Positions 24,101 through 39,100 of a DNA stretch of 64,000 nt are shown here, piece after piece. The position numbers and the translations under genes are program-made. Origin of the DNA: Phycisphaerae bacterium (GTDB lineage Bacteria > Planctomycetota > Phycisphaerae > Sedimentisphaerales > Anaerobacaceae); NCBI GenBank assembly GCA_016782865.1, contig JADHXR010000017.1, positions 1 through 64,000 of the forward strand, written 5' to 3'. The notes beneath the pieces were generated by a model. That model was not told where the DNA came from. It was given only the letters and a program-made list of their open reading frames with translations, and ran no database searches. How positions within the stretch are numbered: the stretch's first letter is position 1; every line of letters begins with the position of its first letter.

Positions 24101-27100
24101 AGTTGCGTGCCGGGCTGACCAAACGCGATCGAATCAATATCCGTGTCGAATTCCAGCACAGTCTCTGCCCGGGCGCGCTCGTTGAAGCGCACGACTTGGC
24201 GCCGGTCAGGCCAGGTTGTGGCCCACAAGGTACCATCCGGGGCAAAGGCGAGGCTGCCCACGCGGAGATTCCGATCACGGCTATAGTGCGCAAATGTCTG
24301 CGTGTCCGGATCGAAGATCTCAATGCCCTTGCCGGAGGACACATAGACCAGGCCTGTATCCGGCTCAACCGCCAGGGCAATCGTCAGGCCGTCGGCAAAC
24401 TCATTCATGATCTCGCCCGTGTCAGGATCGAGTTGAAGCAGCGGTCCTCCACCTGTCGTAGCCCAGAGATTTCCATCGGCGTCAAAGGCCAAGTTGAAGA
24501 TCGGATACTCGAGTTCGGCCCAAGACTCGGTGGCTTGTCCACCCTCGAGATTGAGACGAAACAGTTGATTTCGTGCGTACCCGCCACTGATGATGATGCC
24601 GTCCGGGGTCTCCACCAGCGCCATCGGGCCGATGTTGGCATTACTTTGCTCAATGCCTGTGGCAAAGGCCCTGGCTACGAAGGGCCGCACGACTTCGTCG
24701 AACTCTGATGGTCGATAGACCGGCTCGGCGGCAGGAATGCCCTGCTCAGCCTCGTCGAACAGCGGGTTAGTCGAGGGCTCAGGACCAGGTTCAGGAGCTA
24801 TGCCGAAGTTGGGCGGTGTAGTCTCAGGCACCGTCGCTGGTGCGCCAAGGTTCACGGTCGCTTCCTCTCCGGTCCCGGCCACGCCAAACGGCGGTTGTTC
24901 GCGATTGCCGGCATTGTCGGTGGCCAAGGCCAGGAATTCGTACTCATGACCGTCAGTACCCTCGAACACCGCTGAGCCGGAGCTGCCTTCAACCTGGCGC
25001 TGCCAGATCTCGAAGTTGCCACCATCGGAGGCTACGTAAACGGTGACATGCCCAACACCCGAACCACCTTCATCGTCGGTCGCGTTCCACTCGACGAGGT
25101 AATCATTTGCATGCTCCGAGATATGCTGGACAGTCGAAGAGGTGCTCGGGGCCGCAGCATCGACAACCTGCGTGACTGTCTGGGTATCCTCGGGCGGGGC
25201 GTTGTTGAATAGCACCCGCGCTTCAGCGCTGATTTCCACACCTGTTTCGACATCGTCTGCGGGCAGAACCGTATACGTGACGAACCCTGCGCCGTGGTCC
25301 TGGGCATCGTTGGGAGGTAACAGCCCCCTGCCCGGATCCTGAAGCAATTCTCCGGTCAGAGGATCGATCGCCTGGATCAGCCAAGTGGCTTGATTGGACG
25401 CTACGTCCACGCCGGCACTGATCCGCAGGATAAACCCTTTGGCCTCGGTGAAGTCAAACTCTCCCTGGAACAGGGCACGATCACTGGGGATGTGGACGTT
25501 GATATCACCCACTTTTATGTCACCGAGACGGAACTGACGAGGCTCCAAATCTTCGTCCAGCGCGGTGACAATCCGAACCTCATTCGTATGCGTCGAGGCG
25601 GATGGATCGTTCTGGAAGTGAATCGTGTACGGTAGTGGGTACCCAACCGGCAAGAAGCCATTCGTGTCGACTGTCAACGGGCCGGTCAGAGAAGCAAGGC
25701 TTCCTACAACACCTTCGCCAGCCAGGTAGTGGGTTAGATCAAGTGGATTGAAGTCCTCGCCGTCTACGGGCTCCGGGCCGCTGATCTGGAAGTCCGGCGG
25801 CAGACCGGCTCCGCGATCTTCAAATGGAATCCACGGCACATAAATTCGGAATGCCTCGAAGTGAGTCGGCCGAGACAGGCCAAGGTCGTAGTTCTCAAAC
25901 TCAGGGATCGCCGGAACGGGGATGTCGTACGCCATACCACATTGGTTACTGACGCGGTGGTCCCAGTATTCGATCTCGGCAAGTTGGCCGGGCACATGCC
26001 CGTACCACGTACGGACATGCTCGAAAAAGTCAACCAGGCTGCCGGTTGAGCGAACCTCCTCGCCAGCAGGCCCCACAAGAATCCCAGCGGCTAAAGTGGC
26101 GACGAGGCTGACGATCTGGGGACGTTCGCGAATTGGCGGCGCAGCGCCTTCGGTCCGCAAAAGCTCGGCTTCCTCGAGCGCCGCCAGATACAGTCCCGTC
26201 CAGGCCGCCTCATTAGCAGCCAGCGTCAACAGAGATGGAGAGGCCTGCTGGTCCTGCAGGATTCCCTCTCGCAGTTGAAGGGCCTGCTCTACAGCATGAG
26301 CGACAAACTCATCACGTGACATGGCCGTTGCCGTCGCCAGAACGTGAAACCGGAACGGTATGAACGGGATGCGGCATTTGTCGGGAACGGCACGCGTGCT
26401 GTTCCACAAGTCCGTTAGACTGAAGTTCTCCAGATCGGGACGGAGTTCATCGGCCGTTTCCGGCGGCAACTGCGAGAGAGCCTGTTCGCGGACACTGTCC
26501 CAGAGAACGTCCAGCCCTTGCGGCCCTTCGTCCAGGAGACCCTCGGCGGCCGCCCGGGGGTAGGCACTGTAGATCTGCTGCTTGAACTCTTCCCAGGCCT
26601 TGTCGTGCATCTCTTCCAGGCCTGGGTACGTCGCCACGTTGAAGGTAAAGCCGGTAAATCCGTCTGCATCATGGTCGAACAGATATCCCGGCGCCAGAAT
26701 CTGGCCCGTCGTATTGACAGCGGAGTCCAGGCTGGCCCAGGGCACGTCTTCCACGCCGCCGCCTTCCGGGGCGCCGCGGACGTTAGAGAAGAAATTCACG
26801 TACGGCAGACCATAAACAATCGCATTGATACCCAGTTCCGGGATCCCAACCTCGAAGAACGTGTATGGCGTATCGACATTACTGATGCTCTGCAACGCCA
26901 CACTGTAGGTGCCTACGTCACCGGCCAGGATCACGCGGGGGCCGCCCACGCCGATAGTCACATCAGGCTCCAGCGCCCGCTCGATCTGGAAACGGTAGGC
27001 AATAACGGCCTGGTCGCCGCCAGGGTTGATCACTTTCAGGTCATACAGACCATGCGGTGCGTCGGTTAAATCGAAAGTTGCGATGATCTTTGTGCTATCG

Positions 27101-30100
27101 ATGACCTCATAGACCAACGGCTCATGCTCGGCAAAACCGGGCCGTACGAGCTTGACGATGGCATCTTCGTGGAACCGGGTGCCTCTGATAGTGGTGGTCA
27201 CAAAACGTGCATCACCCCCAGCATCGGTGTGTATGTCGTCGATGGTCAATGGCATCAACTCAGCTAACAGGGTGGCGGATGTATCATCTGCGGGCTCGAA
27301 ATAGCCCCGGAGAAGGATATAGTAGACGCCCGGCTCCGTCCACGGGACCGTCGCCACCTGGACAGGGCTTAGTCCTCCCTCGTAGCTGGCATCGTAGGCT
27401 GCACTGGTCGGGGCCGCCAGATGGCGTACAAAGAGTTCATTAGCGGCTTCCTCATGGCCGGCGGTGAGCGTCACCCGCAAGGTCTGATCCTGTGGCACCG
27501 TCACCTGAAAAAGGCGCTCCTGACCAGTTGAAAGTGTCGTTTCGTGGGGCACCGCGAGCACGATCTCCTCAACACCAACCGTCAGGGTAGCGGGCGAGGC
27601 CGTCTTATTGTTCTGATCTCCCAAGTCCTCCCAGACCTGGTTGAAAATGTCAGTGCGCACAATAATGCGGTACTGGCCCGGCGTAGCGGGTGGCAGGTAC
27701 GTTTCCAGCGCGGAGGTGTAAATCTCGCCCGGCAGCAGTTCCCCAGCAAACGACACCCGACCCATTGGCCGATCGCCAATATCCCAGGTTGCATCAGTAG
27801 ATAGATAGGCTGTATCAGACCAAGTGCCGGCGGCGGGCTCATCACTCACGTTCGCTGCGGTCCACTGGATCTGGATCAGGTCGCCCGGATGGGCCTGGCT
27901 TGGAATCACTACATCTGTGACCAAAAGGTCGGTCGCTGGCGGCAGTTCGATAATCATGGGCACATCGCTGGCCCGGTTGTTATTTCGTTCGGCGTCGTGC
28001 TCGAAAACGCTTCCAATCGCCGTGCTGCGAACTGGGTCGGTGATGACAAAAACATAGTAGGGACCGAGCATATCCGTCGGGACCTGGAACGAAGTCTCGA
28101 TTGTGTAGCTTTGACCGCTGCCCAGACCGTCGGTATGCCTCACCAAACCAAGATACCGATCCGCCCGCAGATCCAGGAACTCATCCCGCGACAGATATAT
28201 TAGGTCGTCCCAGCGTTGCTGTGTTTCGGGGATTGCCCCTCCGAGATTACTTACGGTGTAAGTCATCTGGAACGGTTGACCACGAGGTGTACGTACCGGG
28301 ACCACCAGCGATGTCACCTGCAGATCGGGTGGTGTCGCAAGCGTCACGGACAGCGCGACCGTCGAGATGTTGTTCCCTTCCTCCTGGAATTCACCTACGG
28401 CGCTGCGGGCCAGCAGACGCTGCGCCTCCGAAACGCGATCACCATAGGGCAGCTCATAAGGTTCGGAGAATGCCAGGCCCGGAAGGCCGAAGCCAATGTC
28501 GCCTTGGATGCGATTATAAGCATACGCCGCCGAATCGGCAAACACCAGGATATAGAAATCGCCTTCGATACCATCAGGGAGACGAACATCGACGGTCGCC
28601 TCGTACGAATCGCCCAGCGCCAGTATGCCCTCGCGCTTGAACTGCCTCAGGTAGAGATCGTGGTTGTCCAGGGACGGGTCGCGCGACATGAATACTCCGT
28701 CATACCACTTGTCTTCGCGCGTGTCGCGCGTACCCTCATTGGAGATCGTGAACGTTACGGGGATAGTCTGTCCTGACATGGCCGCGCTGGGCACAGCCAG
28801 GCTCGTTACTGTCAGGTCCGGTTCGTAATAGATGACCGGGAACGCCGTGCGACTGAGGTTGTTGTTGGGATCCTCGAATGCCCACCGGCTGAAATGATCC
28901 AGCCACTCGTCGTTGTAGCCTGTATCTGCGGGCCACCACTCGGTCTTGAGAGTACCTAGTCTTTCATATTCCCGGCCACTGTGGGCGTCCATATGTATGT
29001 AGATGAAGTAGTCGCCACCGATGCCGGTTGGCAACGTAGCTTCTACTTCGGCCGTATAACTATCCCCTGGTTGAAGCGGCTCATCGTTGCTGTGGATGGC
29101 TCTGCCCAGGTACGAGGCGCGGTCCTTGATGAATGTCGGGTCGGCCGAGAGCCAGACATAATCCGCCCAATAGTCTGTTCCAGCCCAGGTTGGGCGGTCA
29201 CCGAGGTTCGTGACCGTGTACCGAATGATCGTTTTCTCGCCCGATAAGTTCTCTGCCTGCAACACAACGTTAGTCACCACCAGATCTGCCGGCACGGGTG
29301 TGACATCCGTGTGGGTCGAAAGCTTATTGTTGTCCTCGTTGCTCTCGGCGACGCGATCACGTCCAGACCATCGCTCTGGAGCGTCTGTAACCACAACGAT
29401 CTGCTGGCCCACCGCCGACGGAGAGAGTGTAACCGTAATCGTCTCGGTATAGTTCTCCCCCGCAGGCAACGCAGTGTCGTGCCGGACCTCGGCCAGCACG
29501 AGGGTATTGTCGATCCAGGGCTCTTCATCGAGTTCAGAGTAGAGATGTATTCGGTCGATCCAACCGGCCGGCTGAGCAGGGCCCGTGCCCTGGTTTTCAA
29601 CAGTCCACGTAATGCTGAATTCATCCCCTCCAAACGCCTGGGGATCGGCAATGACGTTCCGCACTACTAGATCAGGTAACAGCGAGAAGCCAATAATGTC
29701 AATCGCTCTGGCCTTGTAGTTATTGTTGTCGATCTCGTGTGGATCGTCCGGGTTGATGTTGATAGCAAGCGTATCCTCGAGCGCCAAATCGTAGGGATCA
29801 GTCCAGGGCATGATATAATAGGTGCCTGAGTCAAGATGTCCCGGCAATGTGACGGTCACAATCTGATCATAGCCGGCCCCCACCGGTAGCGAACCGGTGT
29901 GTTCGATACTTGCCAACAAGACATCTCCCTGACCTGGATGGGGCCGGTTTTTGTCACGTGTCAGCCAGATCGTATCGGTCCAGCCCGAAACGAGTGTCTC
30001 GCCGCTGCCAAGATTCGTAACGGTATAACGGACTTCAAGCTGGGCCCCCTCCACCGCCTGCTGCGGGCAGACCACATCGCTGGTCACGAGATCTGGCAGC

Positions 30101-33100
30101 GGGAGCGGCTCCACGTACATTGGTACTGCAAGCACATTGTTGGTGTCATTTGGCCACTCGTCCATAGCTCCGTTTGCATCCGTGAAGACCAGGACGAAGA
30201 CCTCCCCCCGGTATCGTAGCGGAACCAGCACCGAATCTGAGACAGACATATAGCTCTCGCCGGGGGCCAGTGCCGACTCGTTCATCATTTCGTCAATAAG
30301 GACATCGTCGTAGCTCACTACGTTGTCGAGCGACAGGTATACCCTGTCGCGCCAGTTCGGTGATGTAGTGGCCACGGTGCCCTGATTGATGACCACGAAG
30401 TCCACACTGAAAGTACCGCCGGCGTCTACTTCGCTCGGAGCAACAACGGATGTAACCTGCAAATCCGGGCGAGGCTTGACTGTGACTGCCATAGCCTCAT
30501 CATCCACCTTGGTGTTGTTGGCGGTGGCGCCATGTTCATAGAGGTCTTCAGTATGGTTATGGTTGGTCGTAACGACAACTTGATATAGATCGCTTATGTG
30601 GGCCGGCAATTGCAGTGCTTCCCAGCGTGTATAGCTCATACCTGCGCCCAGCGGACCTTCATAAGTGAAACGCCCCAGATTGATCTTTGGGCCGGTGGGG
30701 TCTGAGACCCGCTGCAGATAAACCCTATCCTGCCACGACCCCTCCGCCGAACCGGTGCCTTGATTATGAACTGTCCAGGAGACGTCGATCAAGCTACCCT
30801 CCTCAACGGTCTCGGGGGCCACGATGTCAGTGACCACCAAATCCGGTGGGGCAGTTAACTCTACTGCAAAAGCTGCCGAGACCTCACTGTTGTTATCGGT
30901 GTAGACGAACTCAAATGGTCCTCCCGTCGTCACTACAGCATAATAGGTGCCCTCAAGCCCGTTGGGAAGCACCGCAGTGCCTGTTCTCTCATAGCTGCCA
31001 CCGACTGCGAGATGACCATAGTGAGTGAATGGCCCGAGCCACGCAACAGTGTTTTGGCCTGCCGGATCCTCCGCAAGCCAGAGTTGATCGCTCCAACTAC
31101 CTCTATTGGTGGTTCCGATACCCTGGTTCGTGACCGTCCAGATCACGGCCATCGGCTGGCCGCTGGAACCCTGTTCGGGCACCTGGACATCCGTAACGAT
31201 CAGATCCGCATACGGGATCGGCATTACATCTAAAATCTGACCGGATTCGCCGGCGTTGTTTGTCTCGGAACCGTCCTCGAAGACCAGATCCTCGATGTCG
31301 GTCCTCACGAACAAGTGGTATCGGCCGACAAACTCAGCGGGCAGCAGGAATGTTTCACTACGCGCATAGCTCCCGCCAACGTCGAGAGCGCCAATGTGCT
31401 CAAACTGAGTCAGCTCGATGTCGTCGCTGTCGCCGACGACAGTATTCGCAGAGACAATAACAGCATCGATCCAACCGGCAAGTTCGGTAGACCTTGTGCC
31501 CAGGTTCTCCACAGTCCAGGAGATGGTCACTGACGCGGGGTCACCTATTGTTAGCGTGGGTCCGTGGACATCCGTAACCGCCAAGTCAGGATAAGGAGCC
31601 AAGGTTGCCATAACCAGCACAGCCGCGCCGTTGTTGCTCTCGGCATCAGCGGCGACGCTGTACTCAAATATATCATTGGCCGAGTCGCTGGAGACCGATA
31701 TCTCCAGTTGGCCTACGCTCGCGGAGCCATCCGGCACTGTCAGCATGAACTGACGGTCCTGCCATTGCCCGGCGCCGATGACGCCACTAACCGTCGGATC
31801 GTAGATGATTGTTTCGGTCAATAGGATCTCGCTGGTGTCAGTGTTGAACACACTGACCTGTTCGGCGAAGCTGTCCGCTACGGCCACAGCACCTATGTTC
31901 TCTGTGCGCCAGTTGACCGTGACGTCCTCGCCGGTCTGGATGCTGGCCGGATCAGCCGCGAGATTAGTCACAATCAAATCCGGATACGGCGCGAGGGTCG
32001 ACTCCACAGCCAGCGTCGCGGTGTTGTTTTGTTCGGCGCCGCCGGCGGAGGCGTATTCAAAGACCTCGCTGCTTGAGTCTGTAATGACCAGAATCTCAAG
32101 CGGGCCCGCTCCTTCAGGGCCTTCCGGCAAAGTGAAGACGTGCTCGCGAAAAACCGAACTGCCGGGATCGAGCACGCCGTCCATAGCGGGATCACAGACT
32201 ATCTGCGTCTGGAGCACAATCTGTCCACTTGTCACGTTGGTCACAACCAACCGCTCATGAAACACACTGTTCGCAGGGCCGGTGCCTGAGTTGAGCAAGT
32301 TCCAACGAACCGTCATCGGGCCACCTGAGTATAAGCTTGTCTCGACGACACTCAAGCCCGAGATCTCAAGATCAGGAAGCTCCGGATAGGTCAGAACTAT
32401 TGGACCGTCGGCAAGGATATTATTTGTCTCATCGCTCTCCGGCTGGTGGTGCAGACCGTCGGTCTGAACGAGAAGGAAGTACTCGCCCTCGTCGAGTCCG
32501 TGCACTAGAGGCAGCGTTACAGGTACATTAGCCTGCTCGTACTGTTCGCTTGGCTCAAGCGGCGTTGTCGGTGCGGAGATTGTTGCGATAAGGGTATCAC
32601 CGTCACCAAGGGCCGCGTCACGGGACAGCCATATACGGTCGTACCAGTTATGCCTTGTGACACCGTCGCCCTGATTGCGAACGGTCCAGTCGACGCTGAT
32701 TGGCTCCCCAAGCCGGGCAGCTGTGCCGGTCAGGACAGACTCTACCACCAAGTCCGGTGCTCGAATCTCGATCAGATGAGGACCCGAATGGTTATTGCCC
32801 TCAAAATTGAACTCAAATACCGCCTGGTAGACATCGGTAACTACAAATAGATAAGCGGGGCCGCTGGTGTCGGTCGGCAGACTCACTGTGGCTTGTGCTG
32901 TGTAGCTAGCGCCGATAGGCAAGCTGCCATCGTGCCGAACGGTGCTAAGTGTTCTGTCGTCTGCGTCACCATAGATATCGTTGCGGCTCAGAATGACACG
33001 ATCGTGCCAAACAGAAACCGGAGTCTCCGCCGAAGCGTTAGAGGTATTGGTGACTGTCCATTGAACTTCGACCTGCACTCCGATGTCAGTGTCTAAAGGT

Positions 33101-36100
33101 GCATTCATGATCGCAGCAGTAAGATCAGACACCCCAATTGTTATTGGCCAGGCAGAAACATTGTTGTCCTCATTCGACTCATAAACGTAATTGTGAACAT
33201 CGGTCCTTACTAAAACATAGTAGTTGCCGGAAGGAACGTTAGGTACGTAAGCAGTAAGGGTTTCTGAATAATCTGCACCCGCAGCGAGGGGCGCGTTCGA
33301 GCGCGAATACTCACCAAGATAGATGTCTGAACCATCCCAGACATTATCCGTTGAGAGGTGGAGACGATCCGACCAGTATCCGAATAGTCCTATTGCCGTG
33401 CCATCACCTTGGTTTTCTACCGTCCAGGAGACCTCAATCTGCCCCTGTGTGCTCGCAGAAGCCGGGGCATTAGTAACCGTCACCACAAGATCAGGCACCC
33501 TGATTGTCATTGGCCAGGCAAGAATATTGTTGTCTTCATACCGGAATTCGTATACGGCTTCTCTGGCATCGGTGACAAGGAACAGGTAATACGAACCGCT
33601 GATGCCGGTGGGTATCGTTATGATTCCACTTTTGCTATAAGATTCGCCGACCTCCAGAGCACCGTCGTGCAGGAACTCAGCGGCGCTCCAATCGTCGCTG
33701 TTTCCGTAGATGTTGTCCTGACTGAGAACAACGCGATCATACCACTGTCCGACCGGTGTAGTCGTCCATGCGTTCGTGGTGTTCTCAACCGTCCAGGACA
33801 ATTGGACCTGCTCCCCAACAGATGCCGCTCCGGGAGCAACGAGGCTTACCGAGTAGAGGTCGGCAAAGACTTGTGGAGCAACGGCTATCGGTGCACTTCC
33901 GGTGGCAAGATTGGAATAGGTGTCGATGTGCTCGTAAACCGTGTGTTCATAGTCTGAGAATACAAAGACGTTGAAGTCACCGGCAATGCCTGCAGGAAGG
34001 GAACCAGACCAACTGCCATCATAGGATCCGCCGGGAACAAGAGAACCCGAATGCAGAGCGTCGGCCACAAACCGATCGTCTGCATCACCATAAACGGGAT
34101 TGGAGGAGAACACCAAACGATCTGTCCAGCTTTCAACTGTGCCCCCTGGGGTACCGTCGCCGGTGGTACCAATCCCTTTGTTCGTCACCTGCCAGGTGAT
34201 CGTCACTGGCTCATCTGACACCCCTTGGGAAGGCGCTACCACATCGCCGGTAACCAGATCCGCATATGGGGTGAGGTCAATGTGTATCTGAGAGTCGCTT
34301 CGGCCCACGTTGTTGTCCTTCAGGTTGAACTCAAAGACTTGACCGGTGGCATCGGTCTTTACCAGAATCCAGTAGTCGCCCGAGGCTCCAAGTGGAACCT
34401 GCAAGTCTGCCTCGACCGCATACTGCTCGCCCACATCCAAGACGCCCACATGCTCTACAGAACCAAGCAGCAGATCGTCCTCATCACCGTAGGTTTCATT
34501 GACCGAAAGGACCGCCCGATCATACCACAGCTCCTTGTCTGTCACGGCTGTGCCGTAGTTGCCGACTGTCCACTCCAAATGGATCGTCTCCCCGCTCGCG
34601 GCGATTGCCGGGGCTGCAACGCCGGCAACACTCAGATCGGCAAACTGCAACTGGCCAGTCGGAGCAATTGTTACATCCAGCAAGTACTGGCCGAAATGCC
34701 CCTGCCCGTCGAGGGCCAACACCGCGGCGTAATACGGACCTGTCGAAGATATATCCACCCTGGCAACTGTCTCATCGGTGGGATTAGGATTAACTGAGAC
34801 TAAGCTGTTGCTTGCGTCACGAATCTCAATAACTGGCCGTAGTGTACTTGTATCAGGAAGAATAAGACGGCCCAAAATCGTTTCACCTGTCTCGACGGTC
34901 CCAAGATCAAAATAGTCCTCGTCTACATTGCCGGACTCGCCCGCCATCACGGTCCCTGCCACTTGTCCCGTCCGCTGGAGTCCGCTTGTTTGCAGAGTTA
35001 CGGGATTGGCCCCTCCGACTGAGTCGTTGCTATAGTTGGCGTCTGACTCCAGGTCAATCCCGCGGGCCAGCTCCACCCGCAACTGGTAGCTGCCAGCGGT
35101 GCTTGAGTATGAGTAGTGACCCACCCGAACGTAATACGTCCCGTCCGACGGGATCACATAGTGGCTAATATAAGCGTCAGCATCCGGACCAGAAGAATCG
35201 TCTCCGATCAACGAGTTGCCTGAGGAGTCATATAGATAAACTAATGAATTCAAGTCGCTGGTCGGCGTGTCAACGGCCACCGCCACCCGATCCTCCGCAA
35301 CCGCCTCAAAACTCCACCAGTCCGAATCTGTCCATGTATCATAATATACCGCCGGGTCTATCGAGCCTAAACCATGACTCAGAAAATAGCCACTGTCGAC
35401 AGGGTCCTCAGCCAACACCAAGGCTGTTGCCGTAGAAAGACTGTCGTTGCTGCGGCCTTCGAAAACAAACTCAGGTGGAATATTTACACTGAAGAAATGC
35501 TCGTATGCATCGCCGCCGGTTCCATCACCATTTCCATCTAATAGATTACCCACTATATCGGTCAGAGAAGGTGTAACGGTTAATCGGTAGTCACCTTCGT
35601 CCATCGGACCGTCGAAAATCTGCAGGCTAATCGTCGTCCCGCCAGTGTAATCGGGAGAAACCCTCAGGTCGTATACGTCGTCATCAGCCGTATCGAAAAT
35701 ACCATCCGCTCCCGCTTCTCGAAGATCCCAGCCGTCTAATGGGTCCGACGGATGACTATCCAAAACATCCGGCACGCCGTCGGCATCGCTGTCAACATCC
35801 GAATCCAACTCCACTACCAAACTGTAGGACCACGAGTTATGCCGGGCATGCCAGAGACCATCAACGTTGTACACAAATGCCCCATTGTAGCTGGAGCTGC
35901 TTGTAGGCTGGCCACCGGCCCAGTTCGTGTAGGTTACCTCCTCACCGCTGGACCATACCCAAGTACCTTCCTCCTCATAGTCATTTAACCCGTTCCAGAA
36001 ATGTTCCGAACCATACTGAGCGTACAGCCAGTCCTGCTCGGCCTGGTCGTCGACCGTCGCCAAATGGCCACCCAACGACTGGGCATATGCCTCCGCATCC

Positions 36101-39100
36101 TGCCAATACATCGCCGTCGAGTTCAACACGTATGTATGACCATCGTACGTGGCGAAGTCGTACAGCGGTGTGTTCACTGTAGACGGCTCCAACACCTCGC
36201 TCATCGTCACGTTGAATGTCGAGATCATATCTGAGGTAACACCACCGTCCTCCGGCAGCCGGCTCACATCCGTCACCACAGGCGGTACAGGATCTGAAAC
36301 ATCTATGTCCAATAGATACTGCCCCAAAGGCCCCCAAGCGGGTTCGACCAACGACCGACCCTGAACATCCTCCAACTCCACAACACCGTAGTACCCGTAC
36401 CAATAATACTCAGCATACCATAACCCATTGGCCGAGTGCACAATTGCACCATCTTGGTCACCGTAGCTGTACGGCTGACCATCGGCCCAGTTCGTATAAT
36501 CCACCGGCTCACCATCGGACCAGACCCATGTCCCTTCCGCCTCATAGTCATTCAGACCGATCCAGAAGTGACCCAGCCACGAAGCAAACGTAGAATACAG
36601 CCAGTCCTGCTCGGCTTGGTCATTGATCGTCACCAGGTGGCCACCCAGTGATTGGGCAAAGGACTCCGCGTCGGGCCACGTTTGGCCGCCTGTGATAAAG
36701 TAACCACTGCCTTCGTGGACCCAGAACAATCCAATCTGGGCGTAGTAAAAGCTGTCCGATGGGATCGTGGCCAGGAAATGACCATCCAGCAAATCGCCAT
36801 CCTCGTCCGCCACGTAGTTGCCGTCCTCATCCCACAAAAGTACCCGAGGCACCAAAGTGCTCATAGAAGGCAAACGTACGTCCAACTCTACCACGTTACC
36901 CGCGTTGAGCACCCCCAACGCATAGCAGTCTTCGTCGAAGTTCAAACCCTCCGGTGACATGAGCGTTCCTGCCACCGTCGCCCTGCGGTGGATATCATCC
37001 TCTTGAAACGTTACTTGGTCAGCCCCGGAAATCGAATCATTGTTATAGTTGGCGTCTGACTCCAGGTCCATCCCGCGAGCCAGCTCCACCCGTACCTGGT
37101 AACTGCCAGCGGTGCTTGAGTATGAGTAGTGACCCACCCGAACGTAATACGTCCCGTCCGACGGGATCACATAGTGGCTAATATAAGCGTCAGCATCCGG
37201 ACCAGAAGAATCGTCTCCCGTCAACGAATTGCCAGCAGAGTCATATAGATAAACTAATGAATTCAAGTCGCTGGTCGGCGTGTCAACGCTGACCGCTACG
37301 CGGTCACCCGCCAACGCCTCAAAACTCCACCAGTCCGTATCTGTCCATGTATCATAATATACCGCCGGATCGATAGAACCTAAACAACGCCCGATGAAGT
37401 AACCGCTGCTACCGGGGTTCTCAAGTAGGGACAGCGGTGTGGCTGTGGAGCGGCTGTCATTGCTCGCACCTTCAAGGATAAGCTCAGCTGCCAAATCCAA
37501 TGCGAAGAATTGCCGATATGGGTCACCTGCGCTACCGTCCGCATTGCCATCTAATGCGTTGCCAGCGCGATCGGTCAGCGAAGTAGCGGCTGTAAAGCAA
37601 TAATCACCACTGGAAAAAGGCGGGCCATCCTGAAGATACAGCCTGACATTAGTGCCAAACTCTGTGTATACCGTCGACACGAGCAATCCGTAGACCAAGT
37701 CATCTGCTGTGTCGAACAGTCCATCTGCACCGGCAGCCCGTAAGTCCCAAGAGTTGCTATCACGGACCGTTGCGGCGTTCATCTGTTCGCTGAACGTTAG
37801 TAAAATAGAGTTGAGCGGATCTTCGGACGTGCTTGCTCCCTCAGGTAGACCCTGAACGTCAAGGACAACCGGCGGTACGAGATCGATTACGTCAACCTCC
37901 AGCAAATACTGCGCCCAGTTGCCGGCGCCTGCATTGGCCATAACTCTGGCATAGTAAGCTCCGTCCGAGGCAATTGATGTCAGAAAATGTCCATCGCCGG
38001 GTGAGCCATCTTCATCCGTCAATTCGGCCCCACTACCGTCCATCAGCGTGATGTTCGGAACCAGCGCGCTACTTGAGGGGAGCTGGACCGCAAGTTCAAC
38101 AACATTCCCCGCACTGAAGATCCCCAAAGCGAACAGGTCTTCGTCCGTGTTCGTTCCTTCAGGTGTCATAACTGTACCAGCCACAGTTGCCACCTGCTGA
38201 CCGGGAGCATCTTGGCTCAGCACCAGCCAGTTAGCTCCGGAAATAGAGTCATTAATGTAGTTGGCATCACTCTCGATCTGAATTCCCCGGACTAAGTCTA
38301 CACGCAGCCCGTAAGTCCCCGGTGTAGAACTATAGCGATCCTTGCCCGCCCGAACGTAGTAGGCACCACTGCTGGCAATGGTGTAGCGGCTGATGAAGGC
38401 ATCATTGCCCGGCCCATTGTTGTTATCACTTGCCAAGACTCCATCAGCGGAGTTTCGAAGTTCAACGTACGGGTCGAGGTCGCTCCCAGGCGTATCGACG
38501 CTGATCGAGATCACATCTCCCGCAAACGCCTCGAAACTCCAGTAATCTGGGTCGCTCCATGTGTCGTTATATGTAGCCGGCTTGATCGATCCCAATCCTC
38601 TACCCATGAAATAACCACTTCCGATAGGATCCTCCACAAAGGACAAGGCCATGGCTTCCGATAAGACATTGTTACCCTCCACCTCGATGATCACGCCGGG
38701 AGCGTTGGCCACTTGGAACGTCCGGATGAAATCGTCCCCGGCAACACCATCGCCGTTGCCATCCAGGGCATTTCCGGCATAATCCACAACGACCGATGCG
38801 AATGCAGTAAAACGATACCAGCCGGGCGTAAGATGAGAGTCGGTTATGTCGAGCCCAATCGTAGTTCCCGTCGTATACTCAGGGTTGGTGGAAAGGGGAT
38901 AGAGCACGTCATCAACCGAACCAAACGTCTCGTCAGGCCCCGCGCTTCGCAACTCCCAGCTAGCCGGATCGTTAGCCGCGCTCGCGAGAAGATCTTTACT
39001 TACCTCCACCGTCAGCCGGTCAATCGCCGCCGTGACTGATTCGCCATCGGCTGGAAGCGGTGCGAGTTCGCGGATAACGGGGGGACTTGAATCTGCTGCA

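Noticed and set aside
7905-34655. CRISPR or tandem-DNA repeats in the giant gene
   Set aside because: The periodicity is of protein domains; units are diverged at the DNA level and there are no spacers or cas genes.
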